Origin: a bacterium
GTDB taxonomy: Bacteria; Bacillota; Bacilli; Lactobacillales; Streptococcaceae
Direction: 5' to 3'
Length of the DNA stretch: 64,000 nucleotides
Assembly (NCBI GenBank): GCA_905221345.1
Contig: CAJNCW010000002.1
Location: forward strand, 259,282-323,281
This document shows positions 49,501 through 60,575 of the stretch, piece after piece. A model generated the notes under the pieces. It ran no database searches. It had not been told where the DNA came from and saw only the letters and a program-made list of their open reading frames with translations. Position 1 is the stretch's first letter. Every line of letters starts with the position of its first letter. Position numbers and translations under genes: made by a program.

Positions 49501-51063
49501 ATGAAAAAATTATGCTTATCTATCCTTGCTAGCCTAGCCCTTACCTTAGGACTAGTTAGCCAAGTCCAAGCCGACGAATATTTACGCATCGGGATGGAGG
49601 CAGCTTACGCTCCCTTCAACTGGACCCAAGACGACGATAGTAACGGCGCCGTCAAAATCGACGGTACCAACCAATATGCTAACGGCTACGATGTTCAAAT
49701 TGCTAAAAAGATTGCCAAAGACTTAGGCAAGGAACCTTTGGTTGTAAAAACCAAATGGGAAGGACTTGTTCCAGCCCTTACTTCTGGCAAAATCGATATG
49801 ATCATTGCTGGTATGAGCCCAACGGCTGAACGTAAACAAGAAATTGCTTTTTCAAGCAGTTACTATACTAGCGAACCGGTTCTATTGGTCAAAAAGGACT
49901 CCGCCTATGCCAACGCCAAATCTTTAAACGACTTTAGCGGAGCAAAAATCACATCTCAACAAGGCGTTTACCTTTATGACCTGATTTCTCAAATTCCAGG
50001 TGCCAAAAAAGAAACAGCCATGGGGGATTTTGCTCAGATGCGTCAAGCACTTGAAGCAGGTGTCATCGATGCCTATGTTTCGGAGCGCCCTGAAGCTCTG
50101 ACCGCTGAATCTGCCAACTCCAAATTCAAGATGGTTCAGCTTGACAAAGGCTTTGAAACCGGAGAAGAAGACACCGCTATTGCCATTGGGCTTCGCAAGG
50201 ACGATAGTCGCATCAGTCAGATCAATGCCAGCATCGAAACCATTTCCAAGGACGAACAAGTAGCTCTCATGGATCGGATGATTAAAGAGCAACCAGTGGA
50301 GGCGACAACAACGGAGGAAGAAAGTAGTTTCTTTAGCCAAGTTGCTAAGATTCTTTCTGAAAACTGGCAACAACTCCTGCGTGGTGCTGGTATCACACTC
50401 TTGATCTCCATTATCGGGACCATCACAGGGCTTATTATCGGGCTTGCAATTGGAGTCTTCCGTACAGCCCCTCTATCTGAAAACAAGGCCATCTATGGCT
50501 TGCAAAAACTACTTGGCTGGATTCTCAATGTCTATATTGAAATTTTCCGTGGTACACCGATGATTGTTCAATCTATGGTTATCTACTACGGTACAGCACA
50601 AGCCTTCGGTATTAACCTTGACCGTACACTGGCTGCCATCTTCATCGTTTCAATCAACACGGGTGCCTATATGACAGAAATCGTCCGTGGAGGTATCCTA
50701 GCAGTCGACAAGGGACAATTTGAAGCCGCAACTGCTCTTGGTATGACCCATAATCAAACCATGCGCAAGGTTGTCCTCCCTCAGGTCGTTCGCAATATCT
50801 TACCTGCGACTGGTAATGAGTTTGTCATCAACATCAAAGATACCTCTGTATTGAACGTTATTTCAGTTGTTGAGCTTTATTTCTCAGGAAATACTGTCGC
50901 AACTCAAACCTATCAATACTTCCAGACCTTTACAATCATTGCCGTGATTTACTTTGTCCTCACCTTCACCGTAACGCGTATCCTACGTTTTATCGAACGC
51001 CGTATGGACATGGATACTTACACTACAGGTGCTAACCAAATGCAAACGGAGGATTTGAAATAA
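49501..51063 (+). CDS. Polar amino-acid ABC transporter, fused binding protein and permease
   Basis: This 520-residue protein joins a periplasmic-type amino-acid-binding domain (about 25-270, after a signal peptide ending VQA|DEY) to a HisM/GlnP permease domain (about 290-510) with the EAA loop ([20 protein letters not shown]). Such fusions import glutamine or other polar amino acids in streptococci. GGAGAAAAC precedes the ATG at 49501. The ATPase gene follows with a one-base overlap (TAATG). Substrate is not fixed by the sequence. Confidence 0.92.
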   Translation: MKKLCLSILASLALTLGLVSQVQADEYLRIGMEAAYAPFNWTQDDDSNGAVKIDGTNQYANGYDVQIAKKIAKDLGKEPLVVKTKWEGLVPALTSGKIDMIIAGMSPTAERKQEIAFSSSYYTSEPVLLVKKDSAYANAKSLNDFSGAKITSQQGVYLYDLISQIPGAKKETAMGDFAQMRQALEAGVIDAYVSERPEALTAESANSKFKMVQLDKGFETGEEDTAIAIGLRKDDSRISQINASIETISKDEQVALMDRMIKEQPVEATTTEEESSFFSQVAKILSENWQQLLRGAGITLLISIIGTITGLIIGLAIGVFRTAPLSENKAIYGLQKLLGWILNVYIEIFRGTPMIVQSMVIYYGTAQAFGINLDRTLAAIFIVSINTGAYMTEIVRGGILAVDKGQFEAATALGMTHNQTMRKVVLPQVVRNILPATGNEFVINIKDTSVLNVISVVELYFSGNTVATQTYQYFQTFTIIAVIYFVLTFTVTRILRFIERRMDMDTYTTGANQMQTEDLK

Positions 51064-51803
51064 TGACACAACCAATCCTTGAAATCAAACACCTCAAAAA
51101 ATCCTATGGGCAAAACGAAGTGCTAAAAGACATTTCTCTCACCGTCCATAAAGGAGAGGTTATTTCCATCATCGGAAGCTCAGGAAGCGGAAAATCAACC
51201 TTCCTACGTTCTATCAACCTACTTGAAACACCTACTGAGGGGGAAATTCTCTATCGCGGAGAAAACGTCCTTGCAAAAGGCTATGACCTTACTCACTATC
51301 GTGAAAAGCTCGGAATGGTTTTTCAATCCTTCAACCTCTTTGAAAACCTCGATGTTCTCGAAAATACGATCGTCGCCCAAACGACTGTCCTTAAACGAGA
51401 ACGCTCTGAAGCTGAAAAAATTGCCAAAGAAAATCTTGAAAAAGTCGGCATGGGAGAACGCTACTGGCAAGCCAAACCCAAACAACTCTCTGGTGGCCAG
51501 AAGCAACGTGTGGCCATCGCTCGCGCCCTCTCCATGAATCCTGACGCCATCCTTTTCGACGAACCAACATCTGCCCTTGACCCAGAAATGGTCGGAGAAG
51601 TCCTTAAAATCATGCAGGATCTAGCTCAAGAAGGCCTGACTATGATCGTCGTCACCCACGAAATGGAGTTCGCCCGCGATGTCTCCCACCGTGTCATCTT
51701 TATGGATAAAGGCGTCATTGCTGAAGAAGGAAAACCAGAAGACCTCTTCACAAACCCTAAAGAAGAACGGACACGAGAATTTCTTCAGCGCTACCTCAAC
51801 TAA
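51063..51803 (+). CDS. Amino-acid ABC transporter ATP-binding protein (GlnQ family)
   Basis: This 246-residue ATPase powers the fused transporter encoded upstream. It has Walker [10 protein letters not shown], signature [15 protein letters not shown], Walker [13 protein letters not shown] and the H-loop THEMEFA, and matches the polar amino-acid (GlnQ/HisP) family along its length. Translation is coupled to the upstream gene. Confidence 0.95.
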   Translation: MTQPILEIKHLKKSYGQNEVLKDISLTVHKGEVISIIGSSGSGKSTFLRSINLLETPTEGEILYRGENVLAKGYDLTHYREKLGMVFQSFNLFENLDVLENTIVAQTTVLKRERSEAEKIAKENLEKVGMGERYWQAKPKQLSGGQKQRVAIARALSMNPDAILFDEPTSALDPEMVGEVLKIMQDLAQEGLTMIVVTHEMEFARDVSHRVIFMDKGVIAEEGKPEDLFTNPKEERTREFLQRYLN

Positions 51804-51809
51804 CAAACA

Positions 51810-51838
51810 AAGACTGCATAAAGAATGCAGTCTTTTTA
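51810..51838 (+). terminator. Terminator of the amino-acid transporter operon
   Basis: Stem AAAGACTGCAT/ATGCAGTCTTT (5-nt loop) followed by T-run, 7 bp after the stop. Confidence 0.85.
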
Positions 51839-51851
51839 CTAACTCTTTTCA

Positions 51852-51885
51852 AAACAAAAGGCAGATCCACTTTAAGAATCTGCCT
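51852..51885 (-). terminator. Terminator of the small XRE-like gene
   Basis: Minus-strand stem AGGCAGAT/ATCTGCCT followed by TTTGTTTTG. Confidence 0.75.
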
Positions 51886-51896
51886 GTAAACCTAGT

Positions 51897-52112
51897 TTAA
51901 TCTTCAAATTTTTCATGATTCTTGTCATAAAAATCAATCAAGCCTAGGGCTGTTTCAAATGAAATATTTTTCACTTTTGCACGACCTTGTGCCAAAGCAA
52001 TAATTGACATTTCACGTGCATTTGTTTCCTTAGAGATACGGTAACCTGTGATTTTCTTATCACGAACCCAGCCAACAACTGATTCTACTTTTTCAAAGTT
52101 TGATTTAGCCAT
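51897..52112 (-). CDS. Small XRE-like protein
   Basis: This 71-residue protein is conserved near this transporter in pneumococci. The segment ITGYRISKETNAREMSIIAL then AQGRAKVKNIS and FETALGLIDFYD looks like a helix-turn-helix of the XRE type without the full fifth helix, so it may bind DNA. Its targets are unknown. It has its own terminator. Confidence 0.65.
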   Translation of the reverse strand: MAKSNFEKVESVVGWVRDKKITGYRISKETNAREMSIIALAQGRAKVKNISFETALGLIDFYDKNHEKFED

Positions 52113-52212
52113 GTTCTTCTCCTATTTTGTTCTTTACGATACTGAAATATATCCATTCTTTTAGGATTATCCAAAAAACATCTACTTATTGAAAACAAAT
52201 AATGAATTGTTA

Positions 52213-53109
52213 TTACTTAGCTTTTAAAGCTGACAATATGCTTGTTCGTATATCTTCAACTCCATCAGGATTTGCTGGTAGGAAGATGGTGTTATTGCCC
52301 TTATTGTCTGCGAAATTATTCAAAGTATCTAAATACTGATTTGTTAATAGAATAGACATAATCTGGGCTTCTGTGAGTTCAACATTGGCTCCTTTTAATT
52401 CTTGAATAGAATCAGCAAGTCCGTCAACAATAGCCTTACGCTGTTCTGCAATCCCTACCCCGTGTAGGCGATCTTTTTCTGCCTCTGCTTCTGCCGCAGT
52501 CACGATTTTAATCTTATCTGCTTCTGCAAGTTCTTGCGCAGCGACTCTCTTACGTTGGGCAGCATTGATTTCATTCATTGATTGTTTAACTTCAGCGTCA
52601 GGCTCAACCTTCGTAATCAATGTTTTTACAATGATGTAACCATATGTAGACATTTCTTCTGCTACTTGTTTTTGAACTTCTAATGCAATTTCATCTTTTT
52701 TCTCAAATAGTTCATCCAAGGTCAATTTCGGTACAGACGAACGCAAGGCATCCTCAATATAGGATTTGATTTGAGCTTCTGGTCTCATTAGTTTATAGTA
52801 AGCATCTGTGACATTGTTTTCATTCACTCGATACTGAGTCGCCACATTCATGGTCACAAATACATTATCTTGTGTTTTTGTTTCCACGACGATCTCACTT
52901 TGCAATAGACGCAATTGCACCCTGGCCGCAATTCTATCAATTCCAAAAGGTGCTCGTACATGAATACCACTATTACTCAACTTTTGGTATTTACCAAAAC
53001 GCTCAATAATAGCAACAGACTGTTGTCGTACCACATACACAGAGCTGACAATAATCGCTGATGCAATCAGCACTAGAATAAAGAGAACAAGTAAAACATG
53101 TAAAACCAT
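52213..53109 (-). CDS. SPFH/Band 7 (stomatin-like) membrane protein
   Basis: This 298-residue protein has one N-terminal membrane span (about 4-26), an SPFH domain (VVRQQSVAIIERFGKYQKL to about 190) and an Ala/Glu-rich coiled coil (AQELAEADKIKIVTAAEAEAE region, about 190-225), followed by a C-terminal segment. Stomatin-like proteins oligomerise at membranes and organise proteases or lipid domains. No NfeD-type partner gene lies next to it, so its partner is not apparent. Confidence 0.9.
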   Translation of the reverse strand: MVLHVLLVLFILVLIASAIIVSSVYVVRQQSVAIIERFGKYQKLSNSGIHVRAPFGIDRIAARVQLRLLQSEIVVETKTQDNVFVTMNVATQYRVNENNVTDAYYKLMRPEAQIKSYIEDALRSSVPKLTLDELFEKKDEIALEVQKQVAEEMSTYGYIIVKTLITKVEPDAEVKQSMNEINAAQRKRVAAQELAEADKIKIVTAAEAEAEKDRLHGVGIAEQRKAIVDGLADSIQELKGANVELTEAQIMSILLTNQYLDTLNNFADNKGNNTIFLPANPDGVEDIRTSILSALKAK

Positions 53110-53186
53110 GGGAATCTCCCCCTTTCGTCACCATCATTATAGCATCATTATAGGAAATTGGCAAATAATATGATAGCAAATTTATT

Positions 53187-54437
53187 TTAGACTAGCATAT
53201 TATATAAAGTCTCATTCCCATTCAAATTAATATATGATGGGTCAAACTTCTCCATTCGATGAATCAATCCAGCATAATCATGCTTATTGGCAAGAGCTAC
53301 CCCAATCAATACAGGACCTGTCCCCTTGCTTGCTCGTTTGATATATTCAAAACGAGTGATGTCATCATTTGGCCCCAAAATGTCATTTACAAACTCTCGT
53401 AGAGCTCCTGGACGTTGTGGGAAATTCACTACAAAGTAATGCTTGATTCCATCGTAAATCAAGGCACGTTCTTCCATCTCTGGCATACGGTTGATATCGT
53501 TATTTCCTCCAGAAATGATACAACAAATCGTCTTTCCTTTGATGTAGTCTGATAGAACTTCCAAGGCTGCAACGCTAGCAGCTCCGGCTGGTTCTGCTAC
53601 AATACCTTGTTTGGAATAAAGATCAATCAAGGTTTCAGAAATCAATCCCTCATCCACTCCGATAAGCGTTTCAACATTCTTACGAGTCGCTTCATAAGTT
53701 AATTGTCCAACTTTTTGTACAGCTATCCCATCAGCAAACTTATCAATTTCTTTGAGTTTAACTGGTCCTCCAGCTTCAAAGGCAGCCTTCATCGAACGGG
53801 CACCATTGGCTTCTACACCAATTACTTCGATAGCGGGATTGGTTTCCTTAATATAAGTTGAAACCCCTGCAATTAATCCGCCACCTCCTACTGGCACCAA
53901 GACTGTATCGAATTCGATTGACTCTTTACGGGCTTCTTCAAGAATCTCATAGGCTACAGTCCCTTGACCGGCCTGTACATGCGCATCATCAAAAGGATCG
54001 ATAAAGGTTCTATTTTCTGAAACGGTGAATTCTTGAGCCGCCTTAGCCGAAGCGTCAAAAGTATCTCCAACCAACTTGATGGTCACGAAATCTCCACCAA
54101 AAAAGCGAACCTGCCCAATTTTTTGTTGTGGTGTAGTGATAGGCATAAAGATTGTTGCAGGAATCTTCATCTCATTACAAGTATAGGCAACACCTTGAGC
54201 GTGATTCCCCGCAGAGGCACAGACTACTCCACGCTCACGTTCTTCTCTTGTTAGTTGAGAAATGGCATAATAGGCTCCGCGAATCTTAAAAGAGCGAACT
54301 CGTTGGGCATTCTCCTTTTTTAAATAGATTTTAGCTCCATATTTCTCTGATAAATAATGATCATATTCTAGCGGTGTATTGACTACTACACCACTTAAAA
54401 CTTTGTGGGCTTTCACCACGTCTTTTGCACTTAGCAT
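53187..54437 (-). CDS. ilvA: Threonine dehydratase (biosynthetic)
   Basis: IlvA deaminates threonine to 2-oxobutanoate, the first step of isoleucine synthesis. The 416-residue protein has the PLP-binding Lys in RSFKIRGAYYA (about 50), the Gly-rich phosphate loop VGGGGLIAG and a single C-terminal ACT-like regulatory domain, shorter than in E. coli IlvA. A terminator separates it from ilvC, so it is probably transcribed mainly from its own promoter or by read-through. Confidence 0.94.
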   Translation of the reverse strand: MLSAKDVVKAHKVLSGVVVNTPLEYDHYLSEKYGAKIYLKKENAQRVRSFKIRGAYYAISQLTREERERGVVCASAGNHAQGVAYTCNEMKIPATIFMPITTPQQKIGQVRFFGGDFVTIKLVGDTFDASAKAAQEFTVSENRTFIDPFDDAHVQAGQGTVAYEILEEARKESIEFDTVLVPVGGGGLIAGVSTYIKETNPAIEVIGVEANGARSMKAAFEAGGPVKLKEIDKFADGIAVQKVGQLTYEATRKNVETLIGVDEGLISETLIDLYSKQGIVAEPAGAASVAALEVLSDYIKGKTICCIISGGNNDINRMPEMEERALIYDGIKHYFVVNFPQRPGALREFVNDILGPNDDITRFEYIKRASKGTGPVLIGVALANKHDYAGLIHRMEKFDPSYINLNGNETLYNMLV

Positions 54438-54462
54438 TGTCTCCTCCTCAAATACTTTTCAA

Positions 54463-54497
54463 GATAAAAGGCGAGTCAGGTACCCCCAACTCGCCTT
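54463..54497 (-). terminator. Terminator of ilvB-ilvN-ilvC
   Basis: Stem AAGGCGAGT/ACTCGCCTT followed on the minus strand by TTTTAT, 20 bp after the ilvC stop and 26 bp before ilvA. Confidence 0.75.
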
Positions 54498-54516
54498 CTG
54501 TTCTTATTCTCAAGAA

Positions 54517-55569
<1,053 letters not shown>

Positions 55570-55628
55570 TTATAGGCTGGTTTAACAAATTTAAGTTATT
55601 TTTTATACTCATTGAAAATCAAAAAGTA

Positions 55629-56105
55629 TTAGTCGCGGGTAAATCCAGTTGCACCCGTACGAGCGATATTTTTAATACCGTATGGTCGAATCACTCGTAA
55701 TAAAGCTTCACTCTTTTCAGCATTTCCCGTCATCTGGATGGTGATTGAGCTTGGAGCCACATCTACTACCGTTGCACGGAAAGGTTGGATAATAGCCAAG
55801 ATTTCTGCACGCTTTTCAGCAGGAGCAGATACTTTTACCAAGATAACTTCTCTTTCCAAGTGTGGTTTATCTGTGATATCTCGAATGCGAATCACATCAA
55901 TCTGACGATTGAGCTGTTTAATGATTTGCTCTACTTCATCATGAGATGCTACATCAATAATGATGGTGATACGAGATACATTGGGGTTCTCTGTCGCACC
56001 AACCGAGATACTCTCAATATTGACTTGACGACGAGAAAGGACACCTGTAAAACGATTCAAAACTCCTGAACGGTTTTGCAATCTAGCTGTTAACATTCTA
56101 CGCAT
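55629..56105 (-). CDS. ilvN: Acetolactate synthase small subunit
   Basis: This 158-residue regulatory subunit has an N-terminal ACT domain (MLTARLQNRSGVLNRFTGVLSRR) that binds valine for feedback control, and a second ACT-like domain. It activates the IlvB catalytic subunit. It overlaps ilvB by 8 bp, so the subunits are translationally coupled. Confidence 0.95.
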   Translation of the reverse strand: MRRMLTARLQNRSGVLNRFTGVLSRRQVNIESISVGATENPNVSRITIIIDVASHDEVEQIIKQLNRQIDVIRIRDITDKPHLEREVILVKVSAPAEKRAEILAIIQPFRATVVDVAPSSITIQMTGNAEKSEALLRVIRPYGIKNIARTGATGFTRD

Positions 56106-57798
56106 GGAACTTCACCCCCAACATCTCATGATTGCTCTTACCGGCTGGTACCATTGGTAAAACCTGTTCCTTACGAGAAATATCCACCTCGATAAACATG
56201 GGCACATCCTCCAGAATGACTTCTAGATCCTTCTCTATCGTCTCTGGATTATCAAATTTATAGTTTTTGATACCGTAGGCCTGTGCCATCAGCTGGAAGT
56301 CAGGAAGAGTGTCAAAGACTGACTCTGAAGTTCTACCCTCATAGAAGGATTCTTGCCACTGACGAACCATTCCTAGGGAGTGGTTATTCAACATGACAAC
56401 CTTAATCGGTACCTTGTAAATGTTCAAAATAGCTAGTTCCTGGTTGGTCATCTGGAAGCCACCATCACCGACAAAAAGGATGACTTCTTTTTCTGGATTG
56501 GCAATCTTGGCTCCGATAGCTGCAGGAACTCCGAACCCCATGGTACCCAAACCACCTGAAGTGACTAACTGACGCTCATTTTGGTAAGGATAATACTGAG
56601 CTGTCCACATTTGATGTTGCCCTACGTCTGTGACAACAATGGCATCTCCATTTGTCAACTCGCCGATGCGTTCGATTACTGCCTGCGGTTGAACCACACG
56701 TTCTTTCTTATCATAAGAACGAACGCGGTTCTTGTCCTTGGTAACTTTGTCAATCCACTTTTCAGTATTGTTATGAACAGTTGGTTCTGCCAGTAGCATC
56801 TGCAAGGCTTTCTTAGCGTCCCCAACCACTGGAATATCTGCACTGATAATCTTACCAATCTCAGCTGGATCTATATCGATATGAGCAACCTTAGCATTCT
56901 TAGCAAAGGTCTTAGGATTGCCAGTCAGGCGGTCATCGAAACGGCAACCAATACTAATCATAAAGTCCGCTTCGGTCATTGCAATGTTGGCCGCGAAAGA
57001 ACCGTGCATACCTCCCATTCCTAGGAAGAGCGGATGGCTTGTCGCAATCGTACCTTGCCCCAAAAGACTGGTCACCACTGGAATTTGGTAACGTTCAGCA
57101 AATTCATTGAGCTCGGCAGCTGCTTCTGCATAACTAACCCCACCACCAGCTAGCAATACGGGTTTTTTAGCCTTAGACAATTGTTTCAAGATTTTCTTGA
57201 TTTGCATGTCATTCGGATCAAGCGTTGGTTGGTAGCTTGGTAAATTTACCTTTGGTGAATAGATGAAGTCTGTCTCTAAGGCAGATACATCCTTTGGCAA
57301 GTCGATCACAACTGGCCCTGGGCGACCTGTGGTCGCGATATGGACAGCCTCCGTAATGATGCGAGGAATATCTGCTGTCTCACGGACTTGGTAATTGTAT
57401 TTGGTAATAGGCATGGTAATACCAACAATATCCGCCTCCTGAAAGGCATCTTTCCCAATCCCAGCTCTTGCAACTTGCCCTGTAAAGACCAAAAGGGGAA
57501 CGCTATCGCTCATGGCATCCGCAATCCCTGTAATAGCATTCGTTGCTCCCGGTCCACTCGTAACGACGGCAACACCCAACTTTCCAGTTGATTTGGCATA
57601 ACCTTCAGCTTCATGTAAACACCCTTGCTCATGACGGCCTAAGATATGGCGAATACCTTTGAAATTATAAATCGCATCATATAGAGGCAAGACCGCCCCA
57701 CCAGGATAACCAAATATAGTATCAATCCCTAAATCACGGAGGGTTTCCAAAACTAGGTCCGATCCCGTCTTAGGAGAATCTAAACTGATTTTTTCCAT
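56098..57798 (-). CDS. ilvB: Acetolactate synthase large subunit
   Basis: IlvB condenses two pyruvates, or pyruvate and 2-oxobutanoate, in branched-chain amino-acid synthesis. The 566-residue protein has the ThDP Glu (GRHEQGCLHEAEGYA), the FAD/quinone-like central domain and the ThDP motif GDGGFQMTNQELA. It starts the ilvB-ilvN-ilvC operon. A CodY-like box lies upstream. Confidence 0.96.
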   Translation of the reverse strand: MEKISLDSPKTGSDLVLETLRDLGIDTIFGYPGGAVLPLYDAIYNFKGIRHILGRHEQGCLHEAEGYAKSTGKLGVAVVTSGPGATNAITGIADAMSDSVPLLVFTGQVARAGIGKDAFQEADIVGITMPITKYNYQVRETADIPRIITEAVHIATTGRPGPVVIDLPKDVSALETDFIYSPKVNLPSYQPTLDPNDMQIKKILKQLSKAKKPVLLAGGGVSYAEAAAELNEFAERYQIPVVTSLLGQGTIATSHPLFLGMGGMHGSFAANIAMTEADFMISIGCRFDDRLTGNPKTFAKNAKVAHIDIDPAEIGKIISADIPVVGDAKKALQMLLAEPTVHNNTEKWIDKVTKDKNRVRSYDKKERVVQPQAVIERIGELTNGDAIVVTDVGQHQMWTAQYYPYQNERQLVTSGGLGTMGFGVPAAIGAKIANPEKEVILFVGDGGFQMTNQELAILNIYKVPIKVVMLNNHSLGMVRQWQESFYEGRTSESVFDTLPDFQLMAQAYGIKNYKFDNPETIEKDLEVILEDVPMFIEVDISRKEQVLPMVPAGKSNHEMLGVKFHA

Positions 57799-57836
57799 TG
57801 TTCCCCTTTCTCTTCTCTTAAAAATAGCTTGTTACT

Positions 57837-57864
57837 ATCATACCATTTTTTCAAAAATTTTCAA
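57837..57864 (-). promoter_or_regulatory. Promoter of ilvB
   Basis: TTGAAA (57864-57859), 16-bp spacer and TATGAT (57842-57837), with a TG extension, 39 bp before ilvB. Confidence 0.6.
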
Positions 57865-57876
57865 GACAAAAGAATC

Positions 57877-57891
57877 AATTTTCTGAATTTT
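57877..57891. promoter_or_regulatory. CodY-like box upstream of ilvB
   Basis: AATTTTCTGAATTTT differs at two of 15 positions from the CodY consensus AATTTTCWGAAAATT and lies 13 bp above the -35 box. CodY represses ilv genes when branched-chain amino acids are plentiful. The rest of the 310-bp gap to fusA holds only the promoter above and the fusA terminator. Confidence 0.6.
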
Positions 57892-58059
57892 CTATCTAAA
57901 AGTGTTTTTATGACTATTTTCCTCATTTTTATTTATACATTATCGAATTTAGGAATCTTTAACTACTTTAATTTATCAAATGAATGTATTTTCTTTGTGA
58001 ATAGAATTAGTATTTTCAGAGCTTACATAATAAGAGTACCCTATGTGTATAAGGCAAAA

Positions 58060-58092
58060 ATAGAAAAAAGGAAGCCACTAAGTGACTTCCTT
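58060..58092 (-). terminator. Terminator of fusA
   Basis: Minus-strand hairpin GGAAGTCACT/AGTGGCTTCC (one G-T) followed by TTTTTTCTATTTTT, 17 bp after the fusA stop. Confidence 0.85.
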
Positions 58093-58108
58093 CTAGAGTG
58101 AGGACTGA

Positions 58109-60190
58109 TTAGTCTTCACCTTTGTTTTTCTTAATGATTTCTTCTTGTACTGACTTAGGTACATCTTCGTAGTGGTCAAATACCATCATGAAGGTACCAC
58201 GTCCTTGAGATGCAGAACGAAGAACTGTTGCGTAACCGAACATTTCAGCAAGTGGAACGTAAGCACGAACGATTTGGCTGTTACCGTGTGCTTCCATACC
58301 ATCAACACGTCCACGACGAGCAGTTACGTGACCCATAACATCACCAAGGTTTTCTTCAGGAACAGTGATGGTTACAAGCATCATTGGCTCAAGGATAGCT
58401 GGTTGTGCAGTCTTAGCAGCTTCTTTAAGAGCAAGTGAAGCCGCGATCTTGAAGGCAGTTTCAGATGAGTCGACATCGTGGTATGAACCATCGTAAAGCT
58501 TAGCTTTAACGTCAACCATTGGGTAACCTGCAAGAACACCGTTAGCCATAGATTCTACCAAACCTTTTTCAACCGCTGGGATAAATTCACGAGGAACCAC
58601 ACCACCGACGATTGCGTTTTCGAATTCGAATCCTTTACCTTCTTCGTTTGGAGTAAATTCAATCCATACATCACCAAATTGACCTTTACCACCAGACTGA
58701 CGTTTGAAGAATCCACGTGCTTGAGTAGAAGCGCGGAATGTTTCACGGTAAGATACTTGAGGAGCACCTACGTTCGCTTCAACTTTGAACTCACGACGCA
58801 TACGGTCAACAAGGACGTCAAGGTGAAGTTCACCCATACCAGAGATAACTGTTTCACCAGTTTCAACGTTTGTTTCAACGCGGAATGTTGGATCTTCTTC
58901 AGCCAATTTTTGAAGGGCAATACCCATCTTATCTTGGTCAGCTTTAGATTTTGGCTCAACCATCAATTGGATAACTGGTTCTGGAACGTTAATTGACTCA
59001 AGGATGATTTTAGCTTTTTCATCTGTCAATGAGTCACCAGTTGTAGTATCTTTCAAACCAACGGCAGCAGCGATATCACCTGAGTAAACAGTGTCAATTT
59101 CTTGACGGCTGTTAGCGTGCATTTGAAGGATACGTCCGATACGTTCACGTTTACCTTTAGAAGTGTTCAATACGTATGAACCTGATTGAAGAACACCTGA
59201 GTAAACACGGAAGAATGTCAAACGACCTACGAATGGGTCAGTCATAATCTTGAAGGCAAGAGCTGCGAATGGCTCATCGTCAGAGGCTGGACGAGTTTCT
59301 TCTTCATCAGTATCTGGGTTGATACCTTTGATCGCTGGGATGTCAAGTGGGCTTGGAAGGTAGTCGATAACCGCATCAAGCATCAATTGAACACCCTTGT
59401 TCTTGAAGGCAGATCCACACAATACAGGGAAGAATTCAACGTTGATAGTTGCTTTACGGATAGCAGCTTTCAATTCTTCGTTAGTGATTTCTTCACCTTC
59501 AAGGTATTTCATCATCAAGTCTTCATCAGTTTCAGCGACTGCTTCCACCAATTTTTCACGGTATTCTTGAGCTTGGTCAAGGTATTCAGCTGGAATATCT
59601 TCTTCAAGGATATCTGTACCAAGGTCGTTAGTATAGATTTCAGCTTTCATCTTGATCAAATCGATGATACCACGGAAGTCATCTTCAGCACCGATTGGCA
59701 ATTGGATTGGGTGTGCGTTTGCTTGAAGACGGTCGTGAAGTGTGCTTACTGAGTAAAGGAAGTCAGCACCGATTTTGTCCATTTTGTTAGCAAATACGAT
59801 ACGTGGAACTCCGTACTCAGTTGCTTGGCGCCAAACTGTTTCAGTTTGAGGCTCAACACCTGATTGTGAGTCAAGAACGGTAACCGCACCGTCCAATACA
59901 CGAAGAGAACGTTGTACTTCGATTGTGAAGTCCACGTGTCCTGGTGTGTCGATGATGTTTACGCGGTGGTTATTCCATTGAGCTGTTGTCGCAGCAGATG
60001 TGATAGTGATACCACGTTCTTGTTCTTGCTCCATCCAGTCCATTTGTGACGCACCTTCGTGAGTTTCACCGATTTTGTGGATTTTACCAGTGTAGTAAAG
60101 AATACGCTCAGTAGTTGTTGTTTTACCGGCATCGACGTGAGCCATGATACCGATATTACGAGTTTTTTCAAGTGAAAATTCGCGTGCCAT
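58109..60190 (-). CDS. fusA: Elongation factor G
   Basis: EF-G moves tRNAs and mRNA through the ribosome with GTP. The 693-residue protein has G1 [14 protein letters not shown]2 RGITITS, G3 DTPGHVD, G4 NKMD and domains II to V. It starts after an AGGAG-type site. A promoter and terminator in the gap to rpsG allow it to be transcribed on its own. Confidence 0.98.
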   Translation of the reverse strand: MAREFSLEKTRNIGIMAHVDAGKTTTTERILYYTGKIHKIGETHEGASQMDWMEQEQERGITITSAATTAQWNNHRVNIIDTPGHVDFTIEVQRSLRVLDGAVTVLDSQSGVEPQTETVWRQATEYGVPRIVFANKMDKIGADFLYSVSTLHDRLQANAHPIQLPIGAEDDFRGIIDLIKMKAEIYTNDLGTDILEEDIPAEYLDQAQEYREKLVEAVAETDEDLMMKYLEGEEITNEELKAAIRKATINVEFFPVLCGSAFKNKGVQLMLDAVIDYLPSPLDIPAIKGINPDTDEEETRPASDDEPFAALAFKIMTDPFVGRLTFFRVYSGVLQSGSYVLNTSKGKRERIGRILQMHANSRQEIDTVYSGDIAAAVGLKDTTTGDSLTDEKAKIILESINVPEPVIQLMVEPKSKADQDKMGIALQKLAEEDPTFRVETNVETGETVISGMGELHLDVLVDRMRREFKVEANVGAPQVSYRETFRASTQARGFFKRQSGGKGQFGDVWIEFTPNEEGKGFEFENAIVGGVVPREFIPAVEKGLVESMANGVLAGYPMVDVKAKLYDGSYHDVDSSETAFKIAASLALKEAAKTAQPAILEPMMLVTITVPEENLGDVMGHVTARRGRVDGMEAHGNSQIVRAYVPLAEMFGYATVLRSASQGRGTFMMVFDHYEDVPKSVQEEIIKKNKGED

Positions 60191-60225
60191 GAGGTTAGTT
60201 TCTCCTATTTTTTATTTTACAATCT

Positions 60226-60234
60226 ATTATAACA
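60226..60234 (-). promoter_or_regulatory. Separate promoter of fusA (extended -10)
   Basis: Minus-strand TGTTATAAT (60234-60226), 36 bp before the fusA start and just downstream of the terminator at 60241-60272. The -35 region is poor. Confidence 0.7.
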
Positions 60235-60240
60235 TTATTT

Positions 60241-60272
60241 AGAAAAAACGGATAGGCAGGACCTACCCGTTC
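60241..60272 (-). terminator. Terminator between rpsG and fusA
   Basis: Minus-strand 10-bp stem AACGGGTAGG/CCTATCCGTT (one G-T) with a 5-nt loop followed by TTTTTTC. It should stop much of the rpsL-rpsG transcript before fusA. Confidence 0.8.
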
Positions 60273-60387
60273 TCAATGTTTATCTTGTTTTTGTTGGTTT
60301 CAACTTACGAGATGGTAAGTTGAATTGAACTCGGGCTAAAGTTAGTTAGCCGATTTGAGCCGGAACGGGATGCTGTGTGAAAAAGAT

Positions 60388-60532
60388 AAACTTCCTTGTA
60401 TTCGTCGAATACTGCGTCAGTTTCCTATTTTTGCCTTGGGCCTTTGCCGCTCTTAGTATCATAATTGAACCCGGGCTAAAAGCTCGGAAAATAGATAAGC
60501 TCTCCTAGAATCGTTGATTCTTCGTCAAGCTT
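60388..60532 (-). repeat. Two tandem structured elements with covarying hairpins between rpsG and fusA
   Basis: Element A (60388-60423) and element B (60497-60532) lie 109 bp apart in the same orientation. Each folds into an outer 5-bp stem (AAACT/AGTTT in A, AAGCT/AGCTT in B), an asymmetric internal loop containing GACG and AGGA, and an inner 6-bp stem with a 3-nt loop (GTATTC/GAATAC in A, AGAATC/GATTCT in B). Four base pairs differ between copies with both partners changed. Flanks are also similar (TAGGA before, TTATCT after, then an AGCCCGGGTTCAATT-like end). They would be in the rpsG 3' leader-trailer RNA. Not identified with a known family. Confidence 0.65.
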
Positions 60533-60575
60533 CCTAATTTTCAGTCGCTTTTTTAACACCCTTAGTATCTTATTC

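Noticed and set aside
57829..58101. Plus-strand open frame of 90 codons between ilvB and fusA
   Set aside because: It runs through the ilvB promoter, the CodY-like box and the fusA terminator, has no ribosome site, and its composition is that of AT-rich intergenic DNA.
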